6,029 nt of DNA from contig DCHM01000046.1 of the NCBI GenBank assembly GCA_002314835.1, positions 1-6,029 on the forward strand, read 5' to 3'. Origin of the DNA: Clostridiales bacterium UBA1752 (GTDB lineage Bacteria > Bacillota > Clostridia > Oscillospirales > CAG-382). Positions 1 to 6,029 of this stretch are shown here, piece after piece (position 1 is the first letter of the stretch; each line of letters begins with the position of its first letter). A program made the position numbers and the translations under genes. A model generated the notes under the pieces. It was given only the letters and a program-made list of their open reading frames with translations. It had not been told where the DNA came from and did no database searches.

Positions 1-174
1 ACTTCCTTATCAACCCGTAGCATTTTCAGTCGGTATTTTTATTTCTGTTTGTGGTACTGGCCTTTAGAGCACGCCTTATTTGCAGCCCTTATTTCATTAT
101 GACAAAACGGTAGGTCTTTATGCACCCGAAAAACCACAACGACAGCAATGCCTACAAGATTACAGCGGCTATTT
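1..174. other. Low-G+C stretch with no supportable gene
   Basis: This stretch lies downstream of the hydrolase gene. By hand count its G+C is about 41%, while parts of the neighbouring gene exceed 60%. Each strand has only short open stretches. The longest is a minus-strand frame of 48 codons at 185-39. It would need a TTG start, overlaps the hydrolase 3' end in another frame, and has no clear ribosome binding site. A 24-codon plus-strand frame at 120-194 is no better. I see no convincing hairpin with a T-tract that would end the hydrolase transcript. It may be intergenic DNA, the tail of a gene outside the window, or a junction with DNA of different origin. Confidence 0.5.
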
Positions 175-804
175 TCATAGCGCAAAGTTTCTGATAAACG
201 GATTAGTTTGTTTTTCGTACGACAGGGTGGTGACTTCGCCGTGACCTGGGTAAAGGGTATAATCCTTTGCGAGCGTGGCGAGCCTTGCGAGGCTCGTGCG
301 TTGCTTTTGCAGGTTGCCGCCGTAGTCGAGCGTGCCTACCGAGCCTTTAAAAAGCGTGTCGCCCGTAAACATACTGTCGCCCATGACGTAGCATACGCTG
401 CCGTCGGTGTGCCCGGGGGTAAACAGTACTTCGACGTCAAAGCCGCCGATGCTGTACGAGCCTTCGGTTTCAAAGATAATTTCGGCTTTTTCAAAGGGTC
501 TGCCGTCGTACGCCACGAGCGGTGAAAACATATCGCGCTCGGTGAGGCTGTGCGCGTCGTCCTTGTGGATTGCGACCGGCTTTGCTACCTGACGCATATC
601 GCCGACGGCGAGTATGTGGTCAAAGTGACCGTGCGTCAGCAGTATCGCCTTGATAGACGCGCCCATCTCGGACGCAACCTTTTTGATAACGAGGTCGTCG
701 TCACCCGGGTCGATGAGCAATGCGTCACGGCAGTCCGTTTTGCGGACAATATAGCAGTTTGTCGGCATGATGCCGACCTCGATTTTTTTGATAATATAAT
801 CCAT
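175..804 (-). CDS. Metallo-beta-lactamase-fold hydrolase (glyoxalase II-like)
   Basis: This is a 209-residue cytoplasmic protein of the metallo-beta-lactamase superfamily, close in pattern to the short glyoxalase II-like hydrolases (YqgX/GloB-like group) that are common in Firmicutes. The family signature is complete: THGHFDH at residues 57-63 (metal ligands H58, H60, D62, H63), PGHT with H132, FTGDT with the bridging D149, and YPGH with H188. These are the ligands of a two-metal site. The N-terminal stretch before PTNCYIV and the GDTLF segment also fit that group. True glyoxalase II enzymes cleave S-lactoylglutathione, but many relatives of this length act on other thioesters or have unknown substrates, so the substrate is left open. 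The ATG is 6 nt after the lipoprotein stop and has only a weak Shine-Dalgarno, so translation is probably coupled to that gene. No signal peptide is visible. The fold is nearly certain; the reaction is not. Confidence 0.93.
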   Translation of the reverse strand: MDYIIKKIEVGIMPTNCYIVRKTDCRDALLIDPGDDDLVIKKVASEMGASIKAILLTHGHFDHILAVGDMRQVAKPVAIHKDDAHSLTERDMFSPLVAYDGRPFEKAEIIFETEGSYSIGGFDVEVLFTPGHTDGSVCYVMGDSMFTGDTLFKGSVGTLDYGGNLQKQRTSLARLATLAKDYTLYPGHGEVTTLSYEKQTNPFIRNFAL

Positions 805-810
805 AATCGC

Positions 811-2454
811 TTACTTAACCGGTATGGGCATTATAGCCTGCATACCGCCGACGGCAGTCGTAAACTCATCGTACGAAATCGAATTGCCGCGGATGTCGAG
901 CTTTGCACCCGACGGGTCACCTTTTATATAATATACTCCGTCGATGCAAGCAACGTACTCAAACTGAGGGTTATCTACTTTATAGTAGATTGCGTTGCCG
1001 ATGCCGTCTATGACAAAACCGTACAGCACCGTAGAGCCGTCAAAGCCGTAAACGGTATATGCATAGCCCGTGCTGTCGCCAGATTTAAAGGCTATGTTTG
1101 TGCCGTCTGCGTATAGCGACGTGCCGCAGGCAATCATAACGTTGTCATAGCCGTAAACGTAAACCTTGTCTGCTACGATTATCAGCTCGTCGTTATAGTC
1201 GCCGCCCAGGTTGCAGAGTGAGTACGTAGCGTAGGGCTCTGCAAACGAAGAGATGACCGCCAGATGCTCCTCGGGATGAGTGCAGGGGGTAAGCTGAGAA
1301 ATAAAATACTCGTTGGTGACGCCGTTTTGTGTAACCTGTATCATATCGGCGTCGAGGAACGTGATAGAGTCAAAGGTCTCGGTGTAGAGCGTCTGCGCGT
1401 TTTCGCCTATGAGGCAGTAAAGCGTACCCGTCTTGTATTCGCCACCCTCGAATATCGCGTAGTCAAAGCTTGCGATAACCGCAGGCATATCGGGTATGCA
1501 CTGCAATTCCTTGTAATAAGCTGAAATCAGCTTGCCGCCCTTGTATATTTCTTTGACGCCGTTTCTGTCGTAAATCATCCAGTCGTATGCGGTATAGCAC
1601 TCAAAATCGGGAGTGTCGATGCCGTAGTCCGCACCGTTTAATATCATTTTGCCTGCGGTGTCAAACACGCTGTAAACCACGCCGTCCCACGAGGTAGCGT
1701 ACTTCAGTACGCGGTTTTCGGCTATTACCGAGTGCTCGGTGTACTCGGAGTTGACTTGTGCTATCATTTCGCCGCAGACAGTCAGCTTTGACTGCACGCT
1801 GCCTGCTATGCAGATATAATAATCGTTGTCAACAAAAGTGACTTCGTCATAGAGGTCCGAAATAACTCCGTCGGGGGTAATGAGTACCTTTTTGCCGTCT
1901 TCGAGAGTTGCGACGCCGCGAACGTAGAGTATGTTTTGATAGGTTGCCGTCTCGGCAAGCTTGGCGGGGAACGTCAGTGACTTTAGCACTACGCCGTTTA
2001 ATATAACGCCTTTTTCGGTGACGATAACGGTGTCGGTGCCGTTTTTGGTGATAAATCTGTTTTCGACGACGGCTTCGCTTATGCGGAGCGGCTCAAAATA
2101 TGCGCCGTATTTGCAGATGCAGAGCATATTTTTGTCCTTGTCGGCGAGGCCGTAATAGTCGGTATAATCGGTCTTGCGCGACGAAGTGTAAACGCGTTTT
2201 ACCACGTCGTAGTAATTGGTGTAGGTCTGAACCTCGTAAAAATAATCGACGTAATCCTCGCTTATGGTGCTGATATCGTCCGAAACGTCCTCACTCGGCG
2301 CGTCCGGTGTCGAGGGCGTATCGTCCGAGCTTTCGGCAGGGGTGCTGACGTCTGCCTCGGATACGGTGCTCGACTCATCGCCCGTTGTGGTTTGGCACGC
2401 GGCAAGAGCTATCAAAGACAGGAGCAAGAGTAATATGATAATGAGTTTTTTCAT
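811..2454 (-). CDS. Surface lipoprotein with repeat-rich, propeller-like ectodomain
   Basis: This is a 547-residue predicted lipoprotein. The N-terminus is a classic type II signal peptide: MKK, a Leu/Ile core to about residue 16, then the lipobox LAAC with the lipidated Cys at 20. Residues 21-66 are a linker rich in Ser, Thr, Asp, Glu and Pro, typical of a tether between membrane anchor and folded domain. From about 67 to 547 there are repeated short beta-type segments ending in turn motifs such as DTAGK, TEKGV, TPDGV, DRNGV and NGVT. This resembles a beta-propeller or WG-repeat-like fold, but no named family is recognised. There is no catalytic motif. A weak Shine-Dalgarno (GAAAGG, 2466-2471) lies 11 nt before the ATG, and a consensus promoter sits at 2523-2550. 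The gene precedes the hydrolase in a probable two-gene unit and follows the sigma/anti-sigma pair, so a role in that surface-sensing system is possible but unproven. Confidence 0.85.
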   Translation of the reverse strand: MKKLIIILLLLLSLIALAACQTTTGDESSTVSEADVSTPAESSDDTPSTPDAPSEDVSDDISTISEDYVDYFYEVQTYTNYYDVVKRVYTSSRKTDYTDYYGLADKDKNMLCICKYGAYFEPLRISEAVVENRFITKNGTDTVIVTEKGVILNGVVLKSLTFPAKLAETATYQNILYVRGVATLEDGKKVLITPDGVISDLYDEVTFVDNDYYICIAGSVQSKLTVCGEMIAQVNSEYTEHSVIAENRVLKYATSWDGVVYSVFDTAGKMILNGADYGIDTPDFECYTAYDWMIYDRNGVKEIYKGGKLISAYYKELQCIPDMPAVIASFDYAIFEGGEYKTGTLYCLIGENAQTLYTETFDSITFLDADMIQVTQNGVTNEYFISQLTPCTHPEEHLAVISSFAEPYATYSLCNLGGDYNDELIIVADKVYVYGYDNVMIACGTSLYADGTNIAFKSGDSTGYAYTVYGFDGSTVLYGFVIDGIGNAIYYKVDNPQFEYVACIDGVYYIKGDPSGAKLDIRGNSISYDEFTTAVGGMQAIMPIPVK

Positions 2455-2481
2455 CGTGACAAATGCCTTTCAGATAACAAA

Positions 2482-2520
2482 CAAAAAATGTAGGCGGGGA
2501 AATACATATTTCCTCGCCTA
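2482..2520 (-). terminator. Rho-independent terminator after the anti-sigma gene
   Basis: On the minus strand a near-perfect inverted repeat (14-base arms at 2520-2507 and 2504-2491, one mismatched pair, central CA/TG) is followed after two bases by six T's (2488-2483) and then a further T-rich run. This is the standard form of an intrinsic terminator, reading only in the minus direction; on the plus strand no T-tract follows the stem. It starts 27 nt after the anti-sigma stop codon and would separate the sigma/anti-sigma transcript from the lipoprotein gene. It also lies directly on the predicted start site of the downstream promoter, so it could act as a 5' hairpin or attenuator in that transcript. 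Confidence 0.8.
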
Positions 2521-2522
2521 TC

Positions 2523-2550
2523 ATTATACACGAATCTTGCGATTTGTCAA
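2523..2550 (-). promoter_or_regulatory. Consensus housekeeping promoter of the lipoprotein/hydrolase unit
   Basis: The minus strand carries a perfect -35 box TTGACA (2550-2545) and a perfect -10 box TATAAT (2528-2523) separated by 16 nt. Transcription should begin near 2514-2518, about 60 nt before the lipoprotein ATG. The anti-sigma stop codon TGA (2549-2547) lies inside the -35 box. Matching all twelve consensus bases at near-ideal spacing makes chance unlikely. The form indicates the vegetative sigma factor rather than the ECF factor encoded upstream. Confidence 0.82.
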
Positions 2551-5228
2551 CCTTCTGCGGAATGCTTTGCACCGTTTATTCTCTCTAGAAACTCGGTGTC
2601 AATAGCAGCGCGGCAGTCGCCAATATAGAGATAATAGCCGTCGCCGTCTTTTACGACAAATACGTCGTCTAATGGCAGCATATCTCCTGCCGCCGCCATC
2701 TCGGACGTGCCGATAGAGTAATACCATCCGCCGTATTCGCATGTGCCGCTGTAAGCCGAAGCTTGCTCAAACTCGAGGTCCTTGATAGCCTCTAATATGC
2801 CGCTGTCGTCATTGATATAAAGTCCGTCTAACGATTTGCCGCTCTGCAAAAAGTCAATATACAGTGCGTTTATATTGTTTTTGGTTATTGCTTTGCCGCC
2901 GCTCTGATACATGGCGATGCAGAGCTTAAACGTTAGTTGCTTGATATCGTAAATCTCACTGTTTTGATAGATAATCACCTTGATATTGCCATAGTCGTCT
3001 TTGGTGAATGCGTGGTTGGAGGTGACCGATTCTATCAACCGGTCGGCTGCGGCCTGATAATCGAGACCCAGCGGTTTTGCAAGCTCGGCGATAATGTCGA
3101 GCGCCAAGACGTCAATGCCGATTTCTCTCGTTACAGTGCCGCCCGAAACAATTACGTCGAGCTCTCTGAAATACTTGTTTGCATTGAGATATCCGCCGCC
3201 GCAGAGGTCGATATATCTGCTGTCGATAACCCTCACGCATCCGCCGTTTACAGAGATATATTCGCCGATGAGCGAGGTGTATTCGGGTATCATATCGTTT
3301 ATTTCACCTATGTCAATCTTGCCGTCGCCTAATGCCGAGATATAAGAATCACGCAGCAATTCGCCTGCTATCCTCGACAGCTTTGTGAGCGTATCGCCGG
3401 TAACAACCGTGCCTTGCACGTTCCACAGGCGGTAGTTAAAGGTGGTGAAAAACGCATAAGATTCAACCGAGGCGTCGTCTTTATTTACAAAATAGTCGGC
3501 GATGTCATAAAATGCGCTGTCGTCTGCCAGTGTGAATATACTGTCGCCGTAATGACATACGGTCAGCACGTCACCGTCTTTGTTTGACAGTATTTCGACG
3601 GTGCGTCCATTGGATGCGGTGACAAACTCGGCAGGCAAAAGCACCTCGCCTTTTTCGCCCGTCGTTCTGTCGTGGCAGATAATGCGGTCGTCGCCTACGC
3701 TCAGAGTATAGACGTATGCGCCGTTTGCCACGGCAACGTATGCCTTGACGTTCTCTGCTATCAGCATCCTGTCGCCTGTGATAATATCGACGGCGTAAAG
3801 GTGAGTATCAATCTCAAATCTGCTGTAACGTTCATATTCAAGCGCTTCGGGCAGCTCGCCTACTTGCTCGCCGCTTGCGAGGTCATAATAATAAATGCCG
3901 CCGTTTATTTTCATCACTGCTATGCCGTCGTTGCAAATTAAGCCAAGCAGGTCGCCGTAAATACGGGTGGTTTTTTGAGTATTAAAACCGTAAAATACGG
4001 TGCAATAGGGGCAGGTGGCTTGGATTTGAGACATATAAGAGTTATAAAGCTCGTTTGCCGTCTTATAGTAGGCGTATCGCTCGGTGTGGGAAATATAAAT
4101 CAGACCGCAAGCGTCGTCTCCCGAGCTGATTTCACGCCTTGCCAGCGTCTCGGTGTCGAGCACTGTGGGTATCTCGTTGCCTGTCTCGTAGTTTGTTTCG
4201 CCGTAAACGATATAACGGTAATCGCTCGTGGCTCTCACTGACGACGCCTGACCGCCGACGTATGAATATATGTCGAGCGCGGTTGCGGTGCCGTTTTTGA
4301 TATCAAATAGATAAGTGCCGTAGTTGTTGGTAAAGTCGGTTTCTTTGAGGTTGAATAACAGACTCGGATGGGATGCCAGCTGTACTATCGCATAGTCGCG
4401 GTTAGTGCCGTATTCGAGCACGTTGATATGAGTATTTGACTTGATTTTTGCTATGTTGCCGTAGATTTCGGCAGTCATATCGGCGCTTTCGCCGATGCCT
4501 ATCTCGGATAGCGTGGTATATCCGCCGTGATACAGCTTTGCATAGTCTATTGCATCGACCTTTGTCGAGCCTGCGCCCGACAGATATTCGCGTGCGTTGG
4601 ATTTAAAAATCTCTATCAGTTTGCCTTCGCCGAGGGCGTCAAAAAACAGCTCCTGCAGGCAAATCGTGTCGCCGGTGTCGAGGTCGATATAAACGCCAAA
4701 GCAATCTGCGTGTTCGCCCTGCACGGTATAGGTTATATCGAGCAGTCTCGGGTCGGTAGAGGGTGCGAGCTTGGTATCGGCTATACTGCTGACCGTGACG
4801 TTTTTGACCTTGGGCTCGGAGCTATCGAGCAATCTCGTGTACGCTCTCGCAACGCTCGCAGTGAATGACGGCTGTGCGTCGTCGTAGGTGACCGAGGTCA
4901 GCGTCAGTCTGCCGTCCGTCCATGGGGCTACCGACGGACGTATCGGGTCATCCGGAGCATCCGAAACGTCAGGCTCGTTATCCTGCGAAGCGTCTATGCT
5001 CTGCGCAGATTCGTTATCCTGCGAAGCGCCTCCGATGACGTTATTATTAAGATTAAACGCGGCTATCGCGCAAACGCAGATTATCGAGGCGGCGGCAATG
5101 GCGGCTATCCATTTGACGGGATAGTGCTTTTTAATGACAGGCACCGCTTTTGCAGGTGCGCAGTCGGTTTGCGGTTGTACTTTTTCGGTACGGGACAGCA
5201 TTTCGGTGATTTTTTTGTCGTCAAACAT
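2547..5228 (-). CDS. Probable membrane anti-sigma factor with giant extracytoplasmic sensor region
   Basis: This is an 893-residue protein with one membrane span. Residues 1-39 are cytoplasmic and charged, 40-58 form a hydrophobic helix rich in Ala and Ile, and the remaining roughly 835 residues lie outside. Residues 68-100 are an acidic Ser/Asp/Pro linker. Residues 106-220 contain ITYTVQGEHADCFGVYIDL followed by DTGDTICLQELF, which faintly recalls the DUF3298 domain of RsiV-type anti-sigma factors. Residues about 300-580 hold repeated Tyr-rich beta segments suggesting a propeller. A CPYC motif lies at 406-409. The part from 590 to 893 is unrecognised. There is no zinc anti-sigma motif (HxxxCxxC). 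The anti-sigma role is inferred from the cytoplasmic tail and the 8-nt overlap with the ECF sigma gene. The start has a good Shine-Dalgarno, GGAGAG, 7 nt upstream within the sigma gene. Known RsiV proteins are far shorter, so the size is unusual. Confidence 0.8.
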   Translation of the reverse strand: MFDDKKITEMLSRTEKVQPQTDCAPAKAVPVIKKHYPVKWIAAIAAASIICVCAIAAFNLNNNVIGGASQDNESAQSIDASQDNEPDVSDAPDDPIRPSVAPWTDGRLTLTSVTYDDAQPSFTASVARAYTRLLDSSEPKVKNVTVSSIADTKLAPSTDPRLLDITYTVQGEHADCFGVYIDLDTGDTICLQELFFDALGEGKLIEIFKSNAREYLSGAGSTKVDAIDYAKLYHGGYTTLSEIGIGESADMTAEIYGNIAKIKSNTHINVLEYGTNRDYAIVQLASHPSLLFNLKETDFTNNYGTYLFDIKNGTATALDIYSYVGGQASSVRATSDYRYIVYGETNYETGNEIPTVLDTETLARREISSGDDACGLIYISHTERYAYYKTANELYNSYMSQIQATCPYCTVFYGFNTQKTTRIYGDLLGLICNDGIAVMKINGGIYYYDLASGEQVGELPEALEYERYSRFEIDTHLYAVDIITGDRMLIAENVKAYVAVANGAYVYTLSVGDDRIICHDRTTGEKGEVLLPAEFVTASNGRTVEILSNKDGDVLTVCHYGDSIFTLADDSAFYDIADYFVNKDDASVESYAFFTTFNYRLWNVQGTVVTGDTLTKLSRIAGELLRDSYISALGDGKIDIGEINDMIPEYTSLIGEYISVNGGCVRVIDSRYIDLCGGGYLNANKYFRELDVIVSGGTVTREIGIDVLALDIIAELAKPLGLDYQAAADRLIESVTSNHAFTKDDYGNIKVIIYQNSEIYDIKQLTFKLCIAMYQSGGKAITKNNINALYIDFLQSGKSLDGLYINDDSGILEAIKDLEFEQASAYSGTCEYGGWYYSIGTSEMAAAGDMLPLDDVFVVKDGDGYYLYIGDCRAAIDTEFLERINGAKHSAEG
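4975..5028 (-). repeat. Two direct 18-bp copies in the anti-sigma linker
   Basis: An identical 18-bp unit (plus strand tcgttatcctgcgaagcg) occurs at 4975-4992 and 5011-5028, a 36-bp period that keeps frame. It encodes ASQDNE twice, at residues 68-73 and 80-85, in the flexible acidic linker just outside the membrane span. It probably arose by slippage or local duplication and lengthens the tether without disturbing folded parts. Confidence 0.85.
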
Positions 5229-5751
5229 TTTTTGTCTCTCCGTTCATGGTGTTTTGCAGCAGCTTTAAGGCTCTCGAAACACGCTTGCGCGCCGCTGCGT
5301 AGCTGATGTGCAGTACCTCTGCCACGGCTCTGTCGTCAAGGTCGCTGAAATACCTGAGAGAGATGACCTGGCGGTATTTGAGCGGCAGAACGTTTATCGC
5401 GGCATACAGCGCCTCGTAGTCGCTTTTTTGACTGTCGGACATATCGGGCAGCATTTCAAAAAACAGCTCCATGTGCTCTCTCGAATCAAAAGCGATTTCG
5501 CATGATTTGACGCGAGCCTTATACATATCCTTATAACAGTTTACGCAGATTGCAAAGACCCATTTTTTAAAATCTCCGGTTTTGTCAAAGCGGTCAAAGC
5601 TCTTGACTGCCTTTAGCCATGTCTCTTGAAACAAGTCGTCTGCATCGTGCGTGTTGCGGCAGAGTGAAAAGCACAGCCTCGTGAGCTCTTTAGAGACTGT
5701 CGGGTAAAAATCGTTTATCGTTTTTATGCTCGTCACTCCTTTCAACTGCAT
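5221..5751 (-). CDS. ECF-family RNA polymerase sigma factor
   Basis: This is a sigma-70 family protein of 176 residues if read from the ATG at 5751, normal for the extracytoplasmic-function group, which keeps only regions 2 and 4. Region 2 spans about residues 12-80, with the core-binding DADDLFQETWLKA at 36-48 and the DNA-melting and -10-binding part FKKWVFAICVNCYKD at 61-75. A linker follows, then region 4 from about 115 to 166, containing LPLKYRQVISLRYFSD and the helix-turn-helix DDRAVAEVLHISYAAARKRVSRAL that reads the -35 element. It ends inside the start of the membrane protein gene, the usual arrangement for a sigma factor and its anti-sigma partner. The true start is uncertain. The only good Shine-Dalgarno lies inside the first six codons of this reading and points to an ATA codon at 5727, which would give an N-terminus (M)KTINDFYPTVSKE; either choice leaves region 2 intact. 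Confidence 0.95.
   Translation of the reverse strand: MQLKGVTSIKTINDFYPTVSKELTRLCFSLCRNTHDADDLFQETWLKAVKSFDRFDKTGDFKKWVFAICVNCYKDMYKARVKSCEIAFDSREHMELFFEMLPDMSDSQKSDYEALYAAINVLPLKYRQVISLRYFSDLDDRAVAEVLHISYAAARKRVSRALKLLQNTMNGETKNV
5736..5742 (-). promoter_or_regulatory. Strong Shine-Dalgarno AAAGGAG placed inside the apparent sigma ORF
   Basis: AAAGGAG on the minus strand lies 8 nt before the ATA codon at 5727-5725, the ideal spacing for initiation. The ATG at 5751, which opens the longest reading frame, has no purine-rich site upstream (the preceding bases are TTTTTGTCGGTAT). The sequence thus favours initiation at ATA, or less likely at the GTG at 5736, over the ATG. AUA is a very poor start in known bacteria, so a point change from ATG is an alternative. 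Confidence 0.55.
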
Positions 5752-5780
5752 ATACCGACAAAAATGCCGATTTGTGACAA
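5749..5780 (-). promoter_or_regulatory. Tentative promoter for the sigma/anti-sigma unit
   Basis: On the minus strand TTGTCA (5780-5775) could be a -35 box, with GGTATA or the overlapping TATATG ending near 5749 as a -10 box. The spacing (18 or 20 nt) and match are only fair. If correct, the transcript would begin just before the AAAGGAG site, downstream of the ATG at 5751, which would exclude that ATG as the start. A GATAAT at 5799-5794 is another possible -10 box but has no good -35. No ECF-type autoregulated promoter was recognised. Confidence 0.22.
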
Positions 5781-5786
5781 AACGGC
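5766..5786. promoter_or_regulatory. Imperfect palindrome, candidate operator in the divergent region
   Basis: GCCGATTTG (5766-5774), a 3-nt centre TGA, and CAAAACGGC (5778-5786) form an inverted repeat with eight of nine pairs matching. It directly abuts the -35 box of the alpha-galactosidase promoter and overlaps the tentative -35 box of the sigma promoter. Position and symmetry suit binding of a dimeric regulator, perhaps one controlling both directions. No T-tract follows it, so it is not a terminator. The regulator is not in the window or cannot be identified. Confidence 0.4.
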
Positions 5787-5815
5787 TTGAAAAATTATCA
5801 AAACCGTGTTATAGT
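5787..5815 (+). promoter_or_regulatory. Housekeeping-type promoter of the alpha-galactosidase gene
   Basis: TTGAAA (5787-5792) and TATAGT (5810-5815) are separated by exactly 17 nt, each one or two bases from the vegetative consensus. Transcription would start near 5822, giving a short leader of about 26 nt before the ATG. The candidate operator lies immediately upstream. Confidence 0.75.
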
Positions 5816-5847
5816 AATGATACCACAATAATACGGAGGAATCAAGT

Positions 5848-6029
5848 ATGATAGTAAACAAGCCACCTATGGGTTGGAACTCCTGGAATACCTTTGCGAG
5901 CAACATAAACGAACAGCTCATCAAAGAGACTGCCGACGTTATGGCGTCGAGCGGACTCATCGAGGCAGGCTACGATTACCTCGTTATCGACGACTGCTGG
6001 TCTCTGCGTCAGCGCGGCGCCGACGGCAG
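5848..6029 (+). CDS. Alpha-galactosidase, glycoside hydrolase family 27 (5' end only)
   Basis: Sixty codons and two bases are present; the gene runs off the window. The translation begins with MIVNKPPMGWNSWNTF, the family 27 N-terminal signature (PPMGWNSWN at residues 6-14), and continues with GYDYLVIDDCW at 41-51, whose DD pair lines the sugar pocket in known structures. The catalytic aspartates of the family lie further downstream and are outside the window. Family 27 enzymes remove terminal alpha-galactose, for example from raffinose-type sugars, galactomannan side chains or glycans; relatives act on alpha-N-acetylgalactosamine or beta-arabinopyranose, so substrate is not fixed by this fragment. 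No signal peptide is visible, suggesting a cytosolic enzyme that acts on imported oligosaccharides. The ATG is supported by GGAGGA at 5835-5840 with 7-nt spacing and by the promoter upstream. It is divergent from the sigma gene. Confidence 0.93.
   Translation, partial: MIVNKPPMGWNSWNTFASNINEQLIKETADVMASSGLIEAGYDYLVIDDCWSLRQRGADG

Overview
The window looks like chromosomal DNA from a low-to-mid G+C bacterium, most likely an anaerobic Clostridia-type Firmicute of the gut or another carbohydrate-rich habitat. This is inferred from strong purine-rich Shine-Dalgarno sites (GGAGGA, AAAGGAG), near-consensus housekeeping promoters, a classic lipobox lipoprotein with an S/T/D/E/P-rich linker, and a cytosolic-looking GH27 alpha-galactosidase. 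Species cannot be named from the sequence.

Layout: four genes lie on the minus strand and one truncated gene on the plus strand. Read in the direction of transcription from about 5750 down to 175, they are an ECF-type RNA polymerase sigma factor, an 893-residue single-pass membrane protein that overlaps it by 8 nt (the presumed anti-sigma factor, with a very large extracytoplasmic part), a 547-residue lipoprotein, and a metallo-beta-lactamase-fold hydrolase 6 nt further on. A hairpin followed by six T's separates the sigma/anti-sigma pair from the lipoprotein/hydrolase pair. A textbook promoter (TTGACA, 16 nt, TATAAT) restarts transcription there, and its -35 box contains the anti-sigma stop codon. 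There are therefore probably two transcription units, with read-through possible.

Divergently from the sigma gene, a near-consensus promoter (TTGAAA, 17 nt, TATAGT) drives the start of a GH27 alpha-galactosidase gene, of which only about 60 codons are in the window. A 21-bp imperfect palindrome abuts its -35 box and lies between the two divergent genes.

The first 174 bases, downstream of the hydrolase gene, are clearly poorer in G+C than the genes (about 41%) and hold no gene that can be supported.

Working model (inference): the membrane protein senses something outside the cell through its large, repeat-rich, propeller-like ectodomain and releases the ECF sigma factor. The lipoprotein may belong to the same surface system. 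The neighbouring alpha-galactosidase suggests a sugar or glycan signal, but nothing in the sequence proves that link. The most unusual points are the misplaced Shine-Dalgarno of the sigma gene, which suggests an AUA start or a start-codon mutation, and the promoter/terminator overlap between the two minus-strand units.
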